Positions 17,397 to 26,507 of a stretch of 64,000 bases of DNA are shown piece after piece (position 1 is the stretch's first letter; every line of letters begins with the position of its first letter). This DNA comes from Legionella oakridgensis ATCC 33761 = DSM 21215. GTDB taxonomy: Bacteria > Pseudomonadota > Gammaproteobacteria > Legionellales > Legionellaceae. The stretch lies in the NCBI RefSeq assembly GCF_000512355.1, contig NZ_CP004006.1, positions 248,001 to 312,000 on the forward strand. Reading direction: 5' to 3'. Both the position numbers and the translations under genes were made by a program. Below the pieces are notes generated by a model. It saw only the letters and a list, made by a program, of their open reading frames with translations, was not told the origin of the DNA and ran no database searches.

Positions 17397-17733
17397 TGGT
17401 TTCCTCCACGTTAAGGACCATATGGATGTTAAGAGGATAACGGTTCACTTTTTGCGAATTCCCATTTTGAAAAGACATGTTCTGGCTTGAGCGTAGTGGT
17501 TTTTCTTGTTCTTAAAAAAACTGATAGGGCAATGGTTGGACATTGGTTGCATACTGTCTGGCAAAAAAAAGTGTTACATTGTAACACTTTCTTGCTGAAG
17601 AACAAGAAGCATCAAAATAATTTTTAGATTGAAATCATTTCTGCTAGTCATGCGGTTACGATTTGATTATTTCTCTGGGGAACAGGGATTGTGGTAAAAT
17701 GGCAGGATTAAGCTATTAACTTAACTATCATTG
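17397..17733. promoter_or_regulatory. Divergent promoter region between metal ATPase and Zur-like gene
   Basis: This 337-bp intergenic region separates two divergently transcribed genes and holds the palindrome described at 17568-17590. It contains no open frame worth calling. A run of A lies directly before the palindrome. I cannot place -35/-10 boxes with confidence. Confidence 0.5.
17568..17590. promoter_or_regulatory. Perfect 23-bp palindrome, candidate Zur/Fur-family operator
   Basis: Half-site AAAGTGTTACA, one central T, then the exact reverse complement of the half-site. The core TGTTA...TAACA matches the outer part of gammaproteobacterial Zur operators. It lies between the metal ATPase and a Fur/Zur-family regulator, the expected position for control of both. 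Binding is inferred. Confidence 0.65.
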
Positions 17734-18168
17734 ATGAAACATAATTTATTGGACAAGGCCTATAAGCATTGCATAAGCCGTGGTTATCGTTTTACCGGAC
17801 CAAGAGAGCGCGTCCTAAAAATATTGGTGGATGAACGAAAGCCTCTCGGTGCTTATGATATATTACAAAAATTATCGATGGAGATTGATAATCCTAAGCC
17901 GCCGACCGTCTATCGTGCCATTCAGTTTTGGCATCAAGAGGGATTTATTCATTGCATTGACAGCCTTAAATCTTATGTTGCTTGTTTGCATGGGCATCAT
18001 GTTGGGCAAGCTCAATTTCTCATTTGCAACGATTGTGATTTTGTTAAAGAATTAGAGTGTCTTGTTGATTTTTCTGCCATTACCGAAGCAGCAAATGCCA
18101 TTCAATTTTCAATTATAAATTATACGGTAGAAATCAAAGGACTCTGTGCTCACTGCTCGATTAATTAA
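17734..18168 (+). CDS. Fur-family metal regulator, Zur-like
   Basis: A 144-residue DNA-binding repressor. The N-terminal winged helix includes 'RGYRFTGPRERVLKILVDE' and the recognition-helix region 'KPPTVYRAIQFWHQEGFIH'. The C-terminal domain has two cysteine pairs, 'CNDC' and 'CAHC', which form the structural zinc site, and a His-rich loop 'CLHGHHVGQAQF'. Divergent 'RFTGPR' and 'FWHQEGFIHCIDSLKSYVAC' resemble Zur more than Fur. An alternative TTG start lies one codon upstream at 17731; the ATG is preferred. It is transcribed away from the metal ATPase, with a palindromic site between, so joint zinc-dependent control is likely. Confidence 0.8.
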   Translation: MKHNLLDKAYKHCISRGYRFTGPRERVLKILVDERKPLGAYDILQKLSMEIDNPKPPTVYRAIQFWHQEGFIHCIDSLKSYVACLHGHHVGQAQFLICNDCDFVKELECLVDFSAITEAANAIQFSIINYTVEIKGLCAHCSIN

Positions 18169-18448
18169 TACCCATTTAAATATAGCCCTTTTCAGTACGA
18201 AAGCTAATAATCCTAGGATAGACGCTCATTGTAAAAGAGGAGGAATAGCCATTCATGAAGAAGCATTTGATAAAGTGGGATTTGCCAGACCGGGTTTTAT
18301 ACATATTGAAAAAGAGAACAGACGGATGAGAAAGACGTTTTAAAAAATCATTAAGGAAGCAGATGTTCTTTTTTTCACAGGAGAAGATCAGGCGCGGCTT
18401 GCTGAGAGAGCCGTGGATATTTTGACGAAAGGGTGTGTTTACTATTGA
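18169..18448 (+). pseudogene. Decayed gene fragment (possibly cyanophycin-synthetase-like)
   Basis: One frame reads 'ALFSTKANNPRIDAHCKRGG' and 'GFARPGFIHIEKEN', then an in-frame TAA at 18341-18343, then continues with good protein character 'IIKEADVLFFTGEDQARLAE' to a TGA at 18446-18448. The 'HCKRGGIAI' stretch resembles the Mur-ligase-type C-terminal domain of cyanophycin synthetase, but only weakly. There is no start codon with a ribosome site and the frame overlaps the end of the preceding gene. I take it as a remnant; its family is uncertain. Confidence 0.4.
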
Positions 18449-18496
18449 ATAGAAATAAATGCCTGCGTTTTTCTATTCATAACACAAGAACGATGA

Positions 18497-18919
<423 letters not shown>

Positions 18920-18985
18920 ATTTTGTTTTGCCTGGGCAGAAAAAATTAATTTACTATGTTAGGCTCGAACATTGGGGACAAATGT

Positions 18986-19222
18986 ATGAAAAGGATGACA
19001 GTTCTTGCTTTTTTAGCCATTTTTTCAGCGGAGTTGTCGGCAAAAAATTGTGGTCAATTTATGGGAAAAAAAATAGTGACCTCCGCTGGTATAACATGCG
19101 CCGAGGCTAAACGGGTTTATCGTTATTTTTCTAAAGGGAAAACTGCCCCAGGCTGGACATGCGGTTTATCAGCAGGTGCTTGCTCCAAAGGAAGCCAGGG
19201 TTTTACTTTTTTATTTAATTAA
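18986..19222 (+). CDS. Small secreted cysteine-containing protein
   Basis: A 78-residue protein with a Sec signal peptide ('MKRMTVLAFLAIFSAELSAK', cleavage likely after ALSA/ELSA). The ~58-residue mature part has four Cys ('NCGQ', 'ITCAEAKRVYRYF', 'GWTCGLSAGACSKG') that could make two disulfides. The layout 'C-x-x-A-K-x-V...GW-x-C...C...G-F' is seen in small exported proteins of unknown function. The ATG at 18986 puts the signal peptide at the very N-terminus; an upstream in-frame ATG at 18956 would add ten polar residues and is less likely. Confidence 0.65.
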   Translation: MKRMTVLAFLAIFSAELSAKNCGQFMGKKIVTSAGITCAEAKRVYRYFSKGKTAPGWTCGLSAGACSKGSQGFTFLFN

Positions 19223-19371
19223 CGATTGACTCTGGAAGTGATGGACTCTTTAGACCAAACTTGCAGGCCTATTTCGGTTCGCAAAGAATAACATTCTTAA
19301 TACTTCCGTGACAAATTACAGGATTTCTGTTATCAAATTCTTCATTTAATCCATGCCAAATAGAAGCTACT

Positions 19372-20628
19372 GTGGCGAATCGATATCCAAAAATTCATGC
19401 TTACATTTTCCCTTTGATTTTAATTTCCTCTATTATTTTAGGCGGCTTAATGGGGAGTTTTTTTAGCCAAAAAGCACAAATGCTTAAGCCTATAGGGGAT
19501 ATCTTTATTAATTTGATTTTTACCATGATTGTCCCTCTCCTTTTTTTCAGTGTTGCTTCAGCCATTGCTAAATCAGGCTCTGTTGGAAGATTAAGAAGAA
19601 TCCTTAGCTGCATGGCAATTGTTTTTCTAATCATGAGTATAGTTTCTGCGATTTATGGGTTATTGATTGTCAAACTTTTTCCTCCTGCACAAGGTGTTTA
19701 TCTACCCTTAAAAATTGCCGGACAAGAACATTTGCCAAATATTGCTAGTCAGATCGTAGGGATTTTTACCGTTTCGGAGTTTGCTAAGCTTTTATCTCAT
19801 GAGCACATGCTCGCATTAATTATGTTTTCAATAATAACAGGGCTTGCTGTCACCATGACTGGGGACGAAGGCAAGCCATTTGCCAAATTGTTGCAATCTG
19901 GCGAGTTAATTTTTATGCAGGCTTTTTCCATAATCATGTATTTTGCGCCTTTTGGATTTTTTGCCTATTTCGCCGTGCTAGTCAGTGAGCTAGGGTCGCA
20001 ACTCATAGAGATTTATTTTCGTATAGCCGTTCTCTACTACCTCGCCGCCTTAATTTACTTTGTTATTGCCTACACAGGATTTGCCTATCTTGCAGGTAAT
20101 ATGGCAGGTATAAAGTTATTTTGGAAAAATGTTTTGATTCCTGCTTCTACGGCGATTGCAACATGCAGTAGTGCAGCCAGCATTCCAGTTAATCTTATAG
20201 CGGCTTTGCGGATGGGAGTTCCTGCAGAAATCTATGAAACAACCTTACCACTAGGAGCTTTTATTCATAAGGATGGGTCCGTTATTGGCGGTGTCTTCAA
20301 GATTGCCTTTTTATTTGGCATTTTTCATTTAAGTTTTTCGGGATTATCTGTATTAAGTCTCGCTTTTTTTATTTCAATTCTAGTCGGAACGGTAATGGGA
20401 GCCATTCCAAGTGGTGGAATGCTGGGAGAGTTGCTCATTCTCACCGTTTATGGGTTCCCTCCATCCGTGTTAATTGCCGTTGCTGCAATTAGCATAATTA
20501 TTGATCCTCCTGCAACCCTGCTAAATGTGACAGGTAATACAGTAAGTAGTCTGATGATTACTCGCATAGTCCATAGAAAGAGGCTGGTTAAATGCGCCGA
20601 TTCTTTAGAATCGACGCATATTAATTAA
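19372..20628 (+). CDS. Dicarboxylate/amino acid:cation symporter (DAACS family)
   Basis: A 418-residue inner-membrane carrier with about eight membrane helices and the family's re-entrant loops: 'ATCSSAASIPVN' corresponds to the serine-rich hairpin (usually SSSSATLP), 'LPLGAFIHKDGSVIGG' to the N-M-D-G-T helix (here H-K-D-G-S), and 'PSGGMLGEL' and 'DPPATLLNVTGN' to the last substrate-binding segments. It would use Na+ or H+ to import glutamate, aspartate or C4-dicarboxylates. The substitutions in the cation- and substrate-site motifs suggest an atypical substrate. The start is GTG at 19372. Confidence 0.87.
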   Translation: MANRYPKIHAYIFPLILISSIILGGLMGSFFSQKAQMLKPIGDIFINLIFTMIVPLLFFSVASAIAKSGSVGRLRRILSCMAIVFLIMSIVSAIYGLLIVKLFPPAQGVYLPLKIAGQEHLPNIASQIVGIFTVSEFAKLLSHEHMLALIMFSIITGLAVTMTGDEGKPFAKLLQSGELIFMQAFSIIMYFAPFGFFAYFAVLVSELGSQLIEIYFRIAVLYYLAALIYFVIAYTGFAYLAGNMAGIKLFWKNVLIPASTAIATCSSAASIPVNLIAALRMGVPAEIYETTLPLGAFIHKDGSVIGGVFKIAFLFGIFHLSFSGLSVLSLAFFISILVGTVMGAIPSGGMLGELLILTVYGFPPSVLIAVAAISIIIDPPATLLNVTGNTVSSLMITRIVHRKRLVKCADSLESTHIN

Positions 20629-20644
20629 CTGCTCACCCCCAAGT

Positions 20645-20707
20645 CATAACCATTCCTGGTGGCTTAGCGGTATTCCAGCCTGGTACAAGGCCCAGTTGAG
20701 CGTACTG
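20645..20707. other. Mosaic scar: OMP-gene fragment joined to VOC-gene fragment
   Basis: Bases 20645-20686 read V-I-T-I-P-G-G-L-A-V-F-Q-P-G-T on the + strand, clearly related to 22279-22320 in the outer-membrane protein gene ('VITITGGVAISQPGET') but diverged. Bases 20687-20707 are identical to 18813-18833 inside the VOC gene (21 nt). Two gene fragments are thus fused in a non-coding gap. Confidence 0.65.
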
Positions 20708-20712
20708 CTGTA

Positions 20713-22017
20713 TCAATGACTTCTTTTAAAACCATCCTCTCTTAGCGCTTCTTGAGCTTCATCTACCTCATTCAGGCTGGCTTGGGCGGCCTGAATCGTT
20801 TGCCTTATGTGTGCAAATTTAATATCGAGGCGTCCACTGTCGCGTTCAATTCCTGCCAGTTCTGTCGTATAACGCTCAGCCATGGTATGAAGAACGTCCA
20901 AATAAATGCTGATTTCCAATAGAGAAGAAGAGTCTTTCATTGCCCTCATGGCGTAGGACAGTTCTTCGAGGTAGTGTTCGGCAAGTTTGGATTTTGCAAT
21001 GGTGCTTTCACGTTTAAGTACATCGCGATAAAACATTGTTTTAGGACTGTTCAAATAGTTATTAATTGATTCAATATTGCTTCTTATGATGTGTTTAACG
21101 CTATGAAAGATTTGTGATGCCTGAATTTGATACCACACTTCTTTTTTATGGCTTCTTCCGTCGCCATGCTCTACCTGTATGGCTTTTGCAGACAAGCCTG
21201 AGTGGCTGGCAGGTGGCCTACTTAACAATACCGCGCATTGTGAAATATCCATGCCTCTATCGTTTAAGTAATTTAAAAAACGGTTGATGCTATACAGTGA
21301 AGGCTGATAATGCCCACTGTAAGTGTTAATACACATTAATTTTCCTTGTTTTATTTGCATTTCGCCAGCGATAAGGACTGGAGCACCAGCATTCATGGAG
21401 GAGTGGGTCATACGGCTGCCAAAATTATCCGGATGTCCTCCTAAATGATTAAAAACGGAAAGCTCGCCCATGGCATTTAAAGTAAATGCCACATAACCTT
21501 TTTTCCCATGAGCAACAAAATTGGACGAGTCAAAAACAATGCCGGATTTATGAAATAATCCATGGCGAATTTCAAGATTAAAAGAAGCTCTTTGTTTCAC
21601 ATTAAAAAAGGTTATACGATAATCAAGGTCATCTGTTTTGCTTTCATCAGTCACATCCAACAAGTCTTTTCTGTAAAAGGCTTCTTGAATTCTAGAATCA
21701 TAGGATATGCCTGATGAGTAGGTTGCATGAAATACCGGTGCATCCGTATCAAAGCGATAAGGTCCTGAGGCCAGGACAGGGATGTAGTTAGGATTCATCC
21801 CTTTTTTATGTGCTCTATCCGCCATTAGTTTCACCAATAAACGATTTAAACCGTCTTTTTCTAACGTTAATTTATCGATGTCGAAAACATAGAGCATAAA
21901 GTCTAAGGCTTGTTCACGTTCATTTACACTTAATGATTCATCTTGATAGTTCGCCCAGGACTTATCAAGTCTTTCTGCTAACGTTCCTTCTTTAGAAGAG
22001 AAGTAATCTATAGGCAT
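20713..22017 (-). CDS. Hypothetical protein with 'AGE...SGHY' domain, effector-like
   Basis: A 434-residue cytosolic-type protein without signal peptide or membrane segment. The middle third reads 'GYVAFTLNAMGELSVFNHL', 'HSSMNAGAPVLIAGEMQI', 'GKLMCINTYSGHYQPSLYSI', 'FLNYLNDRGMDIS'. This order of a verbal 'display' strand, 'HSS..AG.PV..AGE', and 'SGHY.P' is a motif set I associate with eukaryotic IQM-type (calmodulin-binding) proteins and several Legionella effectors. The C-terminal ~130 residues are helical and end in an acidic stretch ('NEVDEAQEALREDG'), which fits a Dot/Icm signal. Function unknown; the effector idea is inference. Confidence 0.6.
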   Translation of the reverse strand: MPIDYFSSKEGTLAERLDKSWANYQDESLSVNEREQALDFMLYVFDIDKLTLEKDGLNRLLVKLMADRAHKKGMNPNYIPVLASGPYRFDTDAPVFHATYSSGISYDSRIQEAFYRKDLLDVTDESKTDDLDYRITFFNVKQRASFNLEIRHGLFHKSGIVFDSSNFVAHGKKGYVAFTLNAMGELSVFNHLGGHPDNFGSRMTHSSMNAGAPVLIAGEMQIKQGKLMCINTYSGHYQPSLYSINRFLNYLNDRGMDISQCAVLLSRPPASHSGLSAKAIQVEHGDGRSHKKEVWYQIQASQIFHSVKHIIRSNIESINNYLNSPKTMFYRDVLKRESTIAKSKLAEHYLEELSYAMRAMKDSSSLLEISIYLDVLHTMAERYTTELAGIERDSGRLDIKFAHIRQTIQAAQASLNEVDEAQEALREDGFKRSH

Positions 22018-22184
22018 AACTGCATACTTTTATGGAAAAACATGGTGTATGTGTAAATATAGCGCATGGGCTGGAAAACAGGCGTTAAGGATAGTTCACT
22101 ATGTTTAAACAGATTCATTGTAATATTTGACTCAGACTTGCAAAATCAGGTAGAAATAAGGTTTTATTTAGGTATTTCATAAAT

Positions 22185-23042
22185 ATGGATATAAAACAAT
22201 ATTGCTCTTATTTGATGCTCATGTTGTGCAGCTCTGCCTGGGGAATCACGGTTGCTCCAAGCAGTTTCGAAAGAGTCATAACCATTACTGGGGGAGTGGC
22301 TATATCCCAGCCTGGTGAAACTCAAACATTATATCCTACGAATGTAATAAATATTCCTATTATAGGATTAAACAATGGTGTGCCTGCCGTTGTGGGTTCA
22401 ACGTCCATAACCAACACGGTTGCCAATACTTATAATGCCAGGAAAGATTGGCAAGTAATGGGAACAGGTGAGGTATTTTTGGGTTTGCAATGGCCAATCA
22501 ACCCTTTGCTTATTAATCAGCTTGGTGTTGCTTTTGGTGGGGCTGGAGAGGCGAATTTGCAAGGTACAATTACTATTAATTCTGTTCCGAGCGGTTCACA
22601 ATATAAGTATCAAACCAACCATGGAAAAGTGGTTGCTCGTGATAAGCTCTTATTTTGCTTGCCAAACTATCCTATACAACCTTTTATAACAGGTTCATTT
22701 GGCGCCTCTTTTAATACGGCGCATGCTTATTATACTTATCCCATTATCAACTCAAGTGTTTCTGCTCCTTGGTTTGAAGATAAAACACAATCTTTTAGCT
22801 ACACGTATAGTCTTGGGTTAGGTATCCAGAAAAATATTAATAGAAATTGGAATGTGGCACTTGGGTATGAATTTGCCGATTGGGGACGAAGTGGCTTAGG
22901 AAGTGGCACGTTCGGCGTTCAAGACGATATTCAAATATTGGGGACTTCTTTTACCGTTTCAGAACCAGCTACGTATAATGGTCCAAAATTATCTCATATA
23001 TACACTCATAATGTGTTGTTGAGCGTGAGTTACCTGTATTAA
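22185..23042 (+). CDS. Outer-membrane beta-barrel protein
   Basis: A 285-residue protein with a signal peptide ('YLMLMLCSSAWGI'). The mature part alternates hydrophobic and polar residues in strand-length blocks, e.g. 'QVMGTGEVFLGLQWPI', 'QPFITGSFGASFNTAHAYYT', 'FSYTYSLGLGIQKNI', 'NWNVALGYEFADWGRSG', and ends with the aromatic strand 'NVLLSVSYLY', typical of OmpA/opacity-type barrels. Legionella genomes carry families of such proteins; the related fragment at 20645 shows a paralogue once lay nearby. Partner and cargo are unknown. Confidence 0.8.
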   Translation: MDIKQYCSYLMLMLCSSAWGITVAPSSFERVITITGGVAISQPGETQTLYPTNVINIPIIGLNNGVPAVVGSTSITNTVANTYNARKDWQVMGTGEVFLGLQWPINPLLINQLGVAFGGAGEANLQGTITINSVPSGSQYKYQTNHGKVVARDKLLFCLPNYPIQPFITGSFGASFNTAHAYYTYPIINSSVSAPWFEDKTQSFSYTYSLGLGIQKNINRNWNVALGYEFADWGRSGLGSGTFGVQDDIQILGTSFTVSEPATYNGPKLSHIYTHNVLLSVSYLY

Positions 23043-23085
23043 TGGGTAGTGGGAAATCAATTTCAGCAAAGAACTTACAAATACT

Positions 23086-23427
23086 ATGCAAGACATTACT
23101 ATTTATCATAATCCTCGCTGTTCTAAATCAAGAGAGGCATTGGAAATACTACGAAACAAAGGTTTTAATCCTATTGTGATCGACTATCTCAAAACGCCAC
23201 TTGATTTTGAACAATTGAAGACATTACGGTCTCATTTTGCGTTCAAAGATTTCGTTCGAACCAATGAACATGTTTTTAAGGAACAGGGGTTATCATTGGA
23301 CAATGAAGTGCAAATTTTACAGGCCATGCTAAAAGAGCCTATCTTGATGCAACGCCCAATTGTTACTTATAAAGGCAGAGCGGTGATAGGGCGTCCACCT
23401 GAGAAAGTTCTGGAATTATTTGATTAA
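23086..23427 (+). CDS. arsC: Arsenate reductase, glutaredoxin type
   Basis: A 113-residue thioredoxin-fold protein. 'IYHNPRCSKSREALEIL' carries the catalytic Cys of ArsC/YfgD-like reductases, and 'RPIVTYKGRAVIGRPPEKVL' the conserved C-terminal anion-binding arginines. It would reduce arsenate with glutathione/glutaredoxin. There is no arsR or arsB beside it. The IS66-like element has inserted immediately after the stop codon: the 8-bp target GATTAATT includes the last Asp codon and TAA, so the protein is unchanged, but any downstream transcription unit would be cut. Confidence 0.85.
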   Translation: MQDITIYHNPRCSKSREALEILRNKGFNPIVIDYLKTPLDFEQLKTLRSHFAFKDFVRTNEHVFKEQGLSLDNEVQILQAMLKEPILMQRPIVTYKGRAVIGRPPEKVLELFD

Positions 23428-23539
23428 TTGTAACTCCCCACGTCATCCCGAGTGCAGCGAGGGATCTCCAGCAACTGGCAGGTATTAAATTAATGTAAAA
23501 AACACTTGAAAAATTATGCGGTTATGATCAAATAGCTGC

Positions 23540-24932
23540 ATGAAAGACCATGAACAAATCATCACAACGCTTTTGGCAAAGATTGCTGAACTGGAAAAAA
23601 TCGTAGAACAGCAAGCTGCACAAATAGCAGAGCTGGAAAAACGACTGAACAAGAATAGCAGCAACAGCTCAAAGCCCCCGTCAAGTGACGGGTTAGGCAA
23701 ACTACGCCGTACGACATCACTACGTGAAAATGGGAAACGTAACAGTGGTGGCCAAAAGGCCACAAGGGCGAAACGTTAAAACAGATTAAATCACCAGATA
23801 TTGTCAAAAACCATGTATTGCTAACATGCCCGGATTGTTATGGTTCATTACTTTCAACGCCGATGATTGGAATTGTGAAGCGCCAGGTTTTTGATATTCC
23901 ACTACCCAAAATTGAAGTCACGGAACATCAGGCTGAAGTAAAATATTGCGAGTGCTGTAATAAAACGATAACAGCAGCATTTCCTGCAGGTGTTCTTGCC
24001 CCTGTCCAATACGGTGAAGTTATTCGTAGTTGGAGCGTGTATTATCAATATCAGCATTTTATTCCAGAAGACAGGCTGCAACAGTTGTTTTATGACCTGT
24101 ACGGAATTCAACTGGCTACTGCAACACGGACTGGATATAACCGGATTGCCTTTGATACATTGGCATCATTTGAAGAATCGGTATTGTCTGCAGTCAAAAC
24201 TGCTGCCGTAAAAAACCTGGATGAAACAGGGTTTCGTGTGGCCGGAAAAACACAATGGTTGCATGTGGCATCGACTAAAACGGCAACTTATTATCACATA
24301 TCTCCAAAACGAAAATCATTACTGGATGGCCTTTCAGGTACCGTCATTCATGATCACTGGAAAAGTTATTACAATTTGGGAGGTGTGGAGCATGCCCTAT
24401 GCAACCAGCATCACTTGCGTGAATTAAAAGCAATAACCGAGCATGACAAAGAACCATGGGCACAGGCTATGACCCGACTATTACGTGTGGCTCTTCGCTG
24501 TCGTCATTTTAATGAACATCATGCAATACCTGTTGCTCGCATCAAGCGGTTGACCAACATCTACAAGAAGATTATTCGAGATGGGCTGGCGTATCATGAA
24601 ACGCTGCCGCCATTGCCATGCAAAGGCAAACAGGTCGACAACCTCGACGGACAGGTCACAACCTCTTGTGGCGTTTATTTCATTACAAACAAGACGTTTT
24701 ACGGTTTCTTCATGATCTGGCAGTTCCATTTACCAATAATGATGCTGAGCGTGATTTACGAATGATGAAACGCAAACAAAAAATATCCGGTGGTTTTCGG
24801 ACCGCTCAAGGCGCTGAACAATTTGCTCGTATCCGAGGATTTATCAGTACGATCCGTAAACAAGGATTAAGCATTATCAGTTCCATCCAATCTATATTTT
24901 CTGGTACTATCCCTGTGTTATCAGGAATCTGA
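23540..24932 (+). pseudogene. IS66-family transposase (TnpC type), two frameshifts
   Basis: The three frames 23540-23779, 23818-24765 and 24618-24932 form one gene. The N-terminal leucine-zipper region ('LAKIAELEKIVEQQAAQIAE') and 'NSSNSSKPPSSDG' are typical of IS66 TnpC. The zinc-binding region ('CPDCYG', 'YCECCN') and the DDE domain ('NLDETGFRV', 'VIHDHWKSYYNL', 'NNDAERDLRMMKRKQKISGG') follow. Compared with copy 1, one A is missing in a run near 23757 and one G near 24633. Restoring both gives 464 codons. As it stands no functional transposase can be made without recoding. Confidence 0.88.
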
Positions 24933-24968
24933 GATAACAATACAGTCCAACAGAGCAAGGAATAGTAT

Positions 24969-25259
24969 ATGCGTACGGAGTCTTGCGTTTACCTTCTGAC
25001 CAATAAACACAATAATGTTTTGTATACCGGTGTTACCAATGATTTGATACGCCGTGTTTATGAACACAAAAATAAACTGGTGGCTGGATTTACCCAAAAA
25101 TACAATGTGGATCGACTGGTTTATTTTGAAGTTTGTTCAGGCATCGTCATGGCTATTGAGCGAGAAAAACAAATCAAAGGGTGGTCTCGAAAAAAGAAGC
25201 ATGATTTGATTAATGCATTGAATCCTGAATGGAACGATTTGTATCCATCGCTACTTTAA
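24969..25259 (+). CDS. GIY-YIG endonuclease carried by IS66-like element (copy 2)
   Basis: A complete 96-residue protein, identical to the product at 5533-5823 except Arg2 and Asn in 'VTNDLIRR'. It shows the GIY-YIG strands ('VYLLTNKHNN', 'LYTGVT'), catalytic-region Arg/His ('RRVYEHKNK') and Glu ('AIEREKQIKGW'). It lies 36 bases downstream of the transposase remnant and inside the right terminal repeat. A single-domain nuclease of this kind cuts DNA; its role within the element is unknown. Confidence 0.85.
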   Translation: MRTESCVYLLTNKHNNVLYTGVTNDLIRRVYEHKNKLVAGFTQKYNVDRLVYFEVCSGIVMAIEREKQIKGWSRKKKHDLINALNPEWNDLYPSLL

Positions 25260-25444
25260 AAATTGTGCCACTGCAGGCAGATCCCTCGCTGCACTCGGGA
25301 TGACGTGGGGAGTTACGATTAATTTTGCTGCAGTATTTCAAAAGATTACGAATAAATGGATTGCCCATCCAGCTCCCAGAAGTTTCATCTGCCTATTGGC
25401 ACATATAGACCACCGCTGGCAACCATGTTTTGGGGAAATCATAC

Positions 25445-26272
25445 CTACTCCAATAACGCTCGAACTAATGCTGTAATCCGTCCGGTGGGTGAAATCAATT
25501 CACTTAAAATGGTGAAATGGTTGGCATGAGGGATTTCTTCATAAGTAACTGGCAAACGATATTGTATACGATGAATTGCAAAATCTGCGGTTTGTTTACG
25601 CATGAGTGGTAACTCCGCACTTCCCACCAGTAAAGCAATTGGCGTGTCAGCGCCTCCCACTTGCAGAGTAGGGGACTCATGAATAGACATGCTTTTATTT
25701 AGCTTTAGACCAACATTAATATAGCTGTGGCGAATAGGCTCCAAATCATAGAGTCCACTGATTCCTACTCCGCCTATTACGGAAGGATGGGCCAGAACCA
25801 TTGCGGTCAGATGTCCTCCTGCAGAGGAGCCTGCTACGACAATCCGCGTTGGATCTCCCCCTAAAGAGCTTGAATGTGCAACCAAAAAATCAAGGCCTTG
25901 ATTGATCTCTTCCACGATTTGATCCAGTGTAATTTCAGGCGTTAAAGTATATTCGATGATTGCTACATTAATGCCATGCGCCATTGGTCCGCTTGCCATT
26001 GCTCTAAAGCGCTCTTTCGAATGCATTTGCCAATAACCCCCATGGATAAACAAAAGCGTGGGAGCTCCTTCTTTGGCTTTAAAGAAATCGAGCCGGTTAC
26101 GTGGGCGAGGACCATATTGAAGATTAAGATGTTCAGGGAGACGAGCACTAATGTCCGCAGAACGCTGCTCCCAATCAGCGAAAATCTGATCTCTATTCGG
26201 AATTGCTGCGGTGTTATTATATGCTCGGTTCAACTCTTCCTGACTCAGATTACGCCAATCCAAATTATTCAT
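25445..26272 (-). CDS. Alpha/beta hydrolase, kynurenine-formamidase-like
   Basis: A 275-residue cytosolic hydrolase. 'LLFIHGGYWQMHSK' is the oxyanion-hole motif HGG-Y-W characteristic of the arylformamidase/kynurenine-formamidase group. 'VVAGSSAGGHLTAM' carries the nucleophile Ser (G-x-S-x-G), and the acid and His of the triad probably sit in 'ALLVGSAELP' and 'EIPHANHFTIL'. The N-terminal 'LDWRNLSQEELNRAYNN' is also typical. The likely reaction is hydrolysis of N-formylkynurenine or a related amide/ester. The ATG at 26272 was preferred to one at 26290 because the family begins near this residue. No tryptophan-degradation genes are adjacent. Confidence 0.8.
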   Translation of the reverse strand: MNNLDWRNLSQEELNRAYNNTAAIPNRDQIFADWEQRSADISARLPEHLNLQYGPRPRNRLDFFKAKEGAPTLLFIHGGYWQMHSKERFRAMASGPMAHGINVAIIEYTLTPEITLDQIVEEINQGLDFLVAHSSSLGGDPTRIVVAGSSAGGHLTAMVLAHPSVIGGVGISGLYDLEPIRHSYINVGLKLNKSMSIHESPTLQVGGADTPIALLVGSAELPLMRKQTADFAIHRIQYRLPVTYEEIPHANHFTILSELISPTGRITALVRALLE

Positions 26273-26507
26273 GGTTACTCCATAAACCAAGTAGGCTTGC
26301 CTACAAAAAGTGGTTTAATTTCCCCTATTACTGTTCTGTTTATTTTAGATAATCTTGAATGATTTTGCCGTAAGTTAAACACTTAAATGATGTACGGTTG
26401 TCTGATAGGTCAATGATGGTTGTCTTCAAGAGAAGGACGTCAGCGTATGTTAATTATTTATTGATATATTATTATTAATACCATTAAATTTCTGGGCGGA
26501 ACGCGTC

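Larger units (their letters stand above)
23430..25316 (+). mobile_element. IS66-like insertion sequence, copy 2 (1887 bp), with GIY-YIG passenger
   Basis: Same 38-bp perfect terminal inverted repeats as copy 1 (23430-23467 and 25279-25316). Flanked by 8-bp direct repeats GATTAATT (23422-23429 and 25317-25324). It keeps the full N-terminal segment of the transposase gene that copy 1 lost, but the transposase is broken by two single-base losses. The GIY-YIG gene is intact. It sits between arsC and an alpha/beta-hydrolase gene. Confidence 0.93.
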
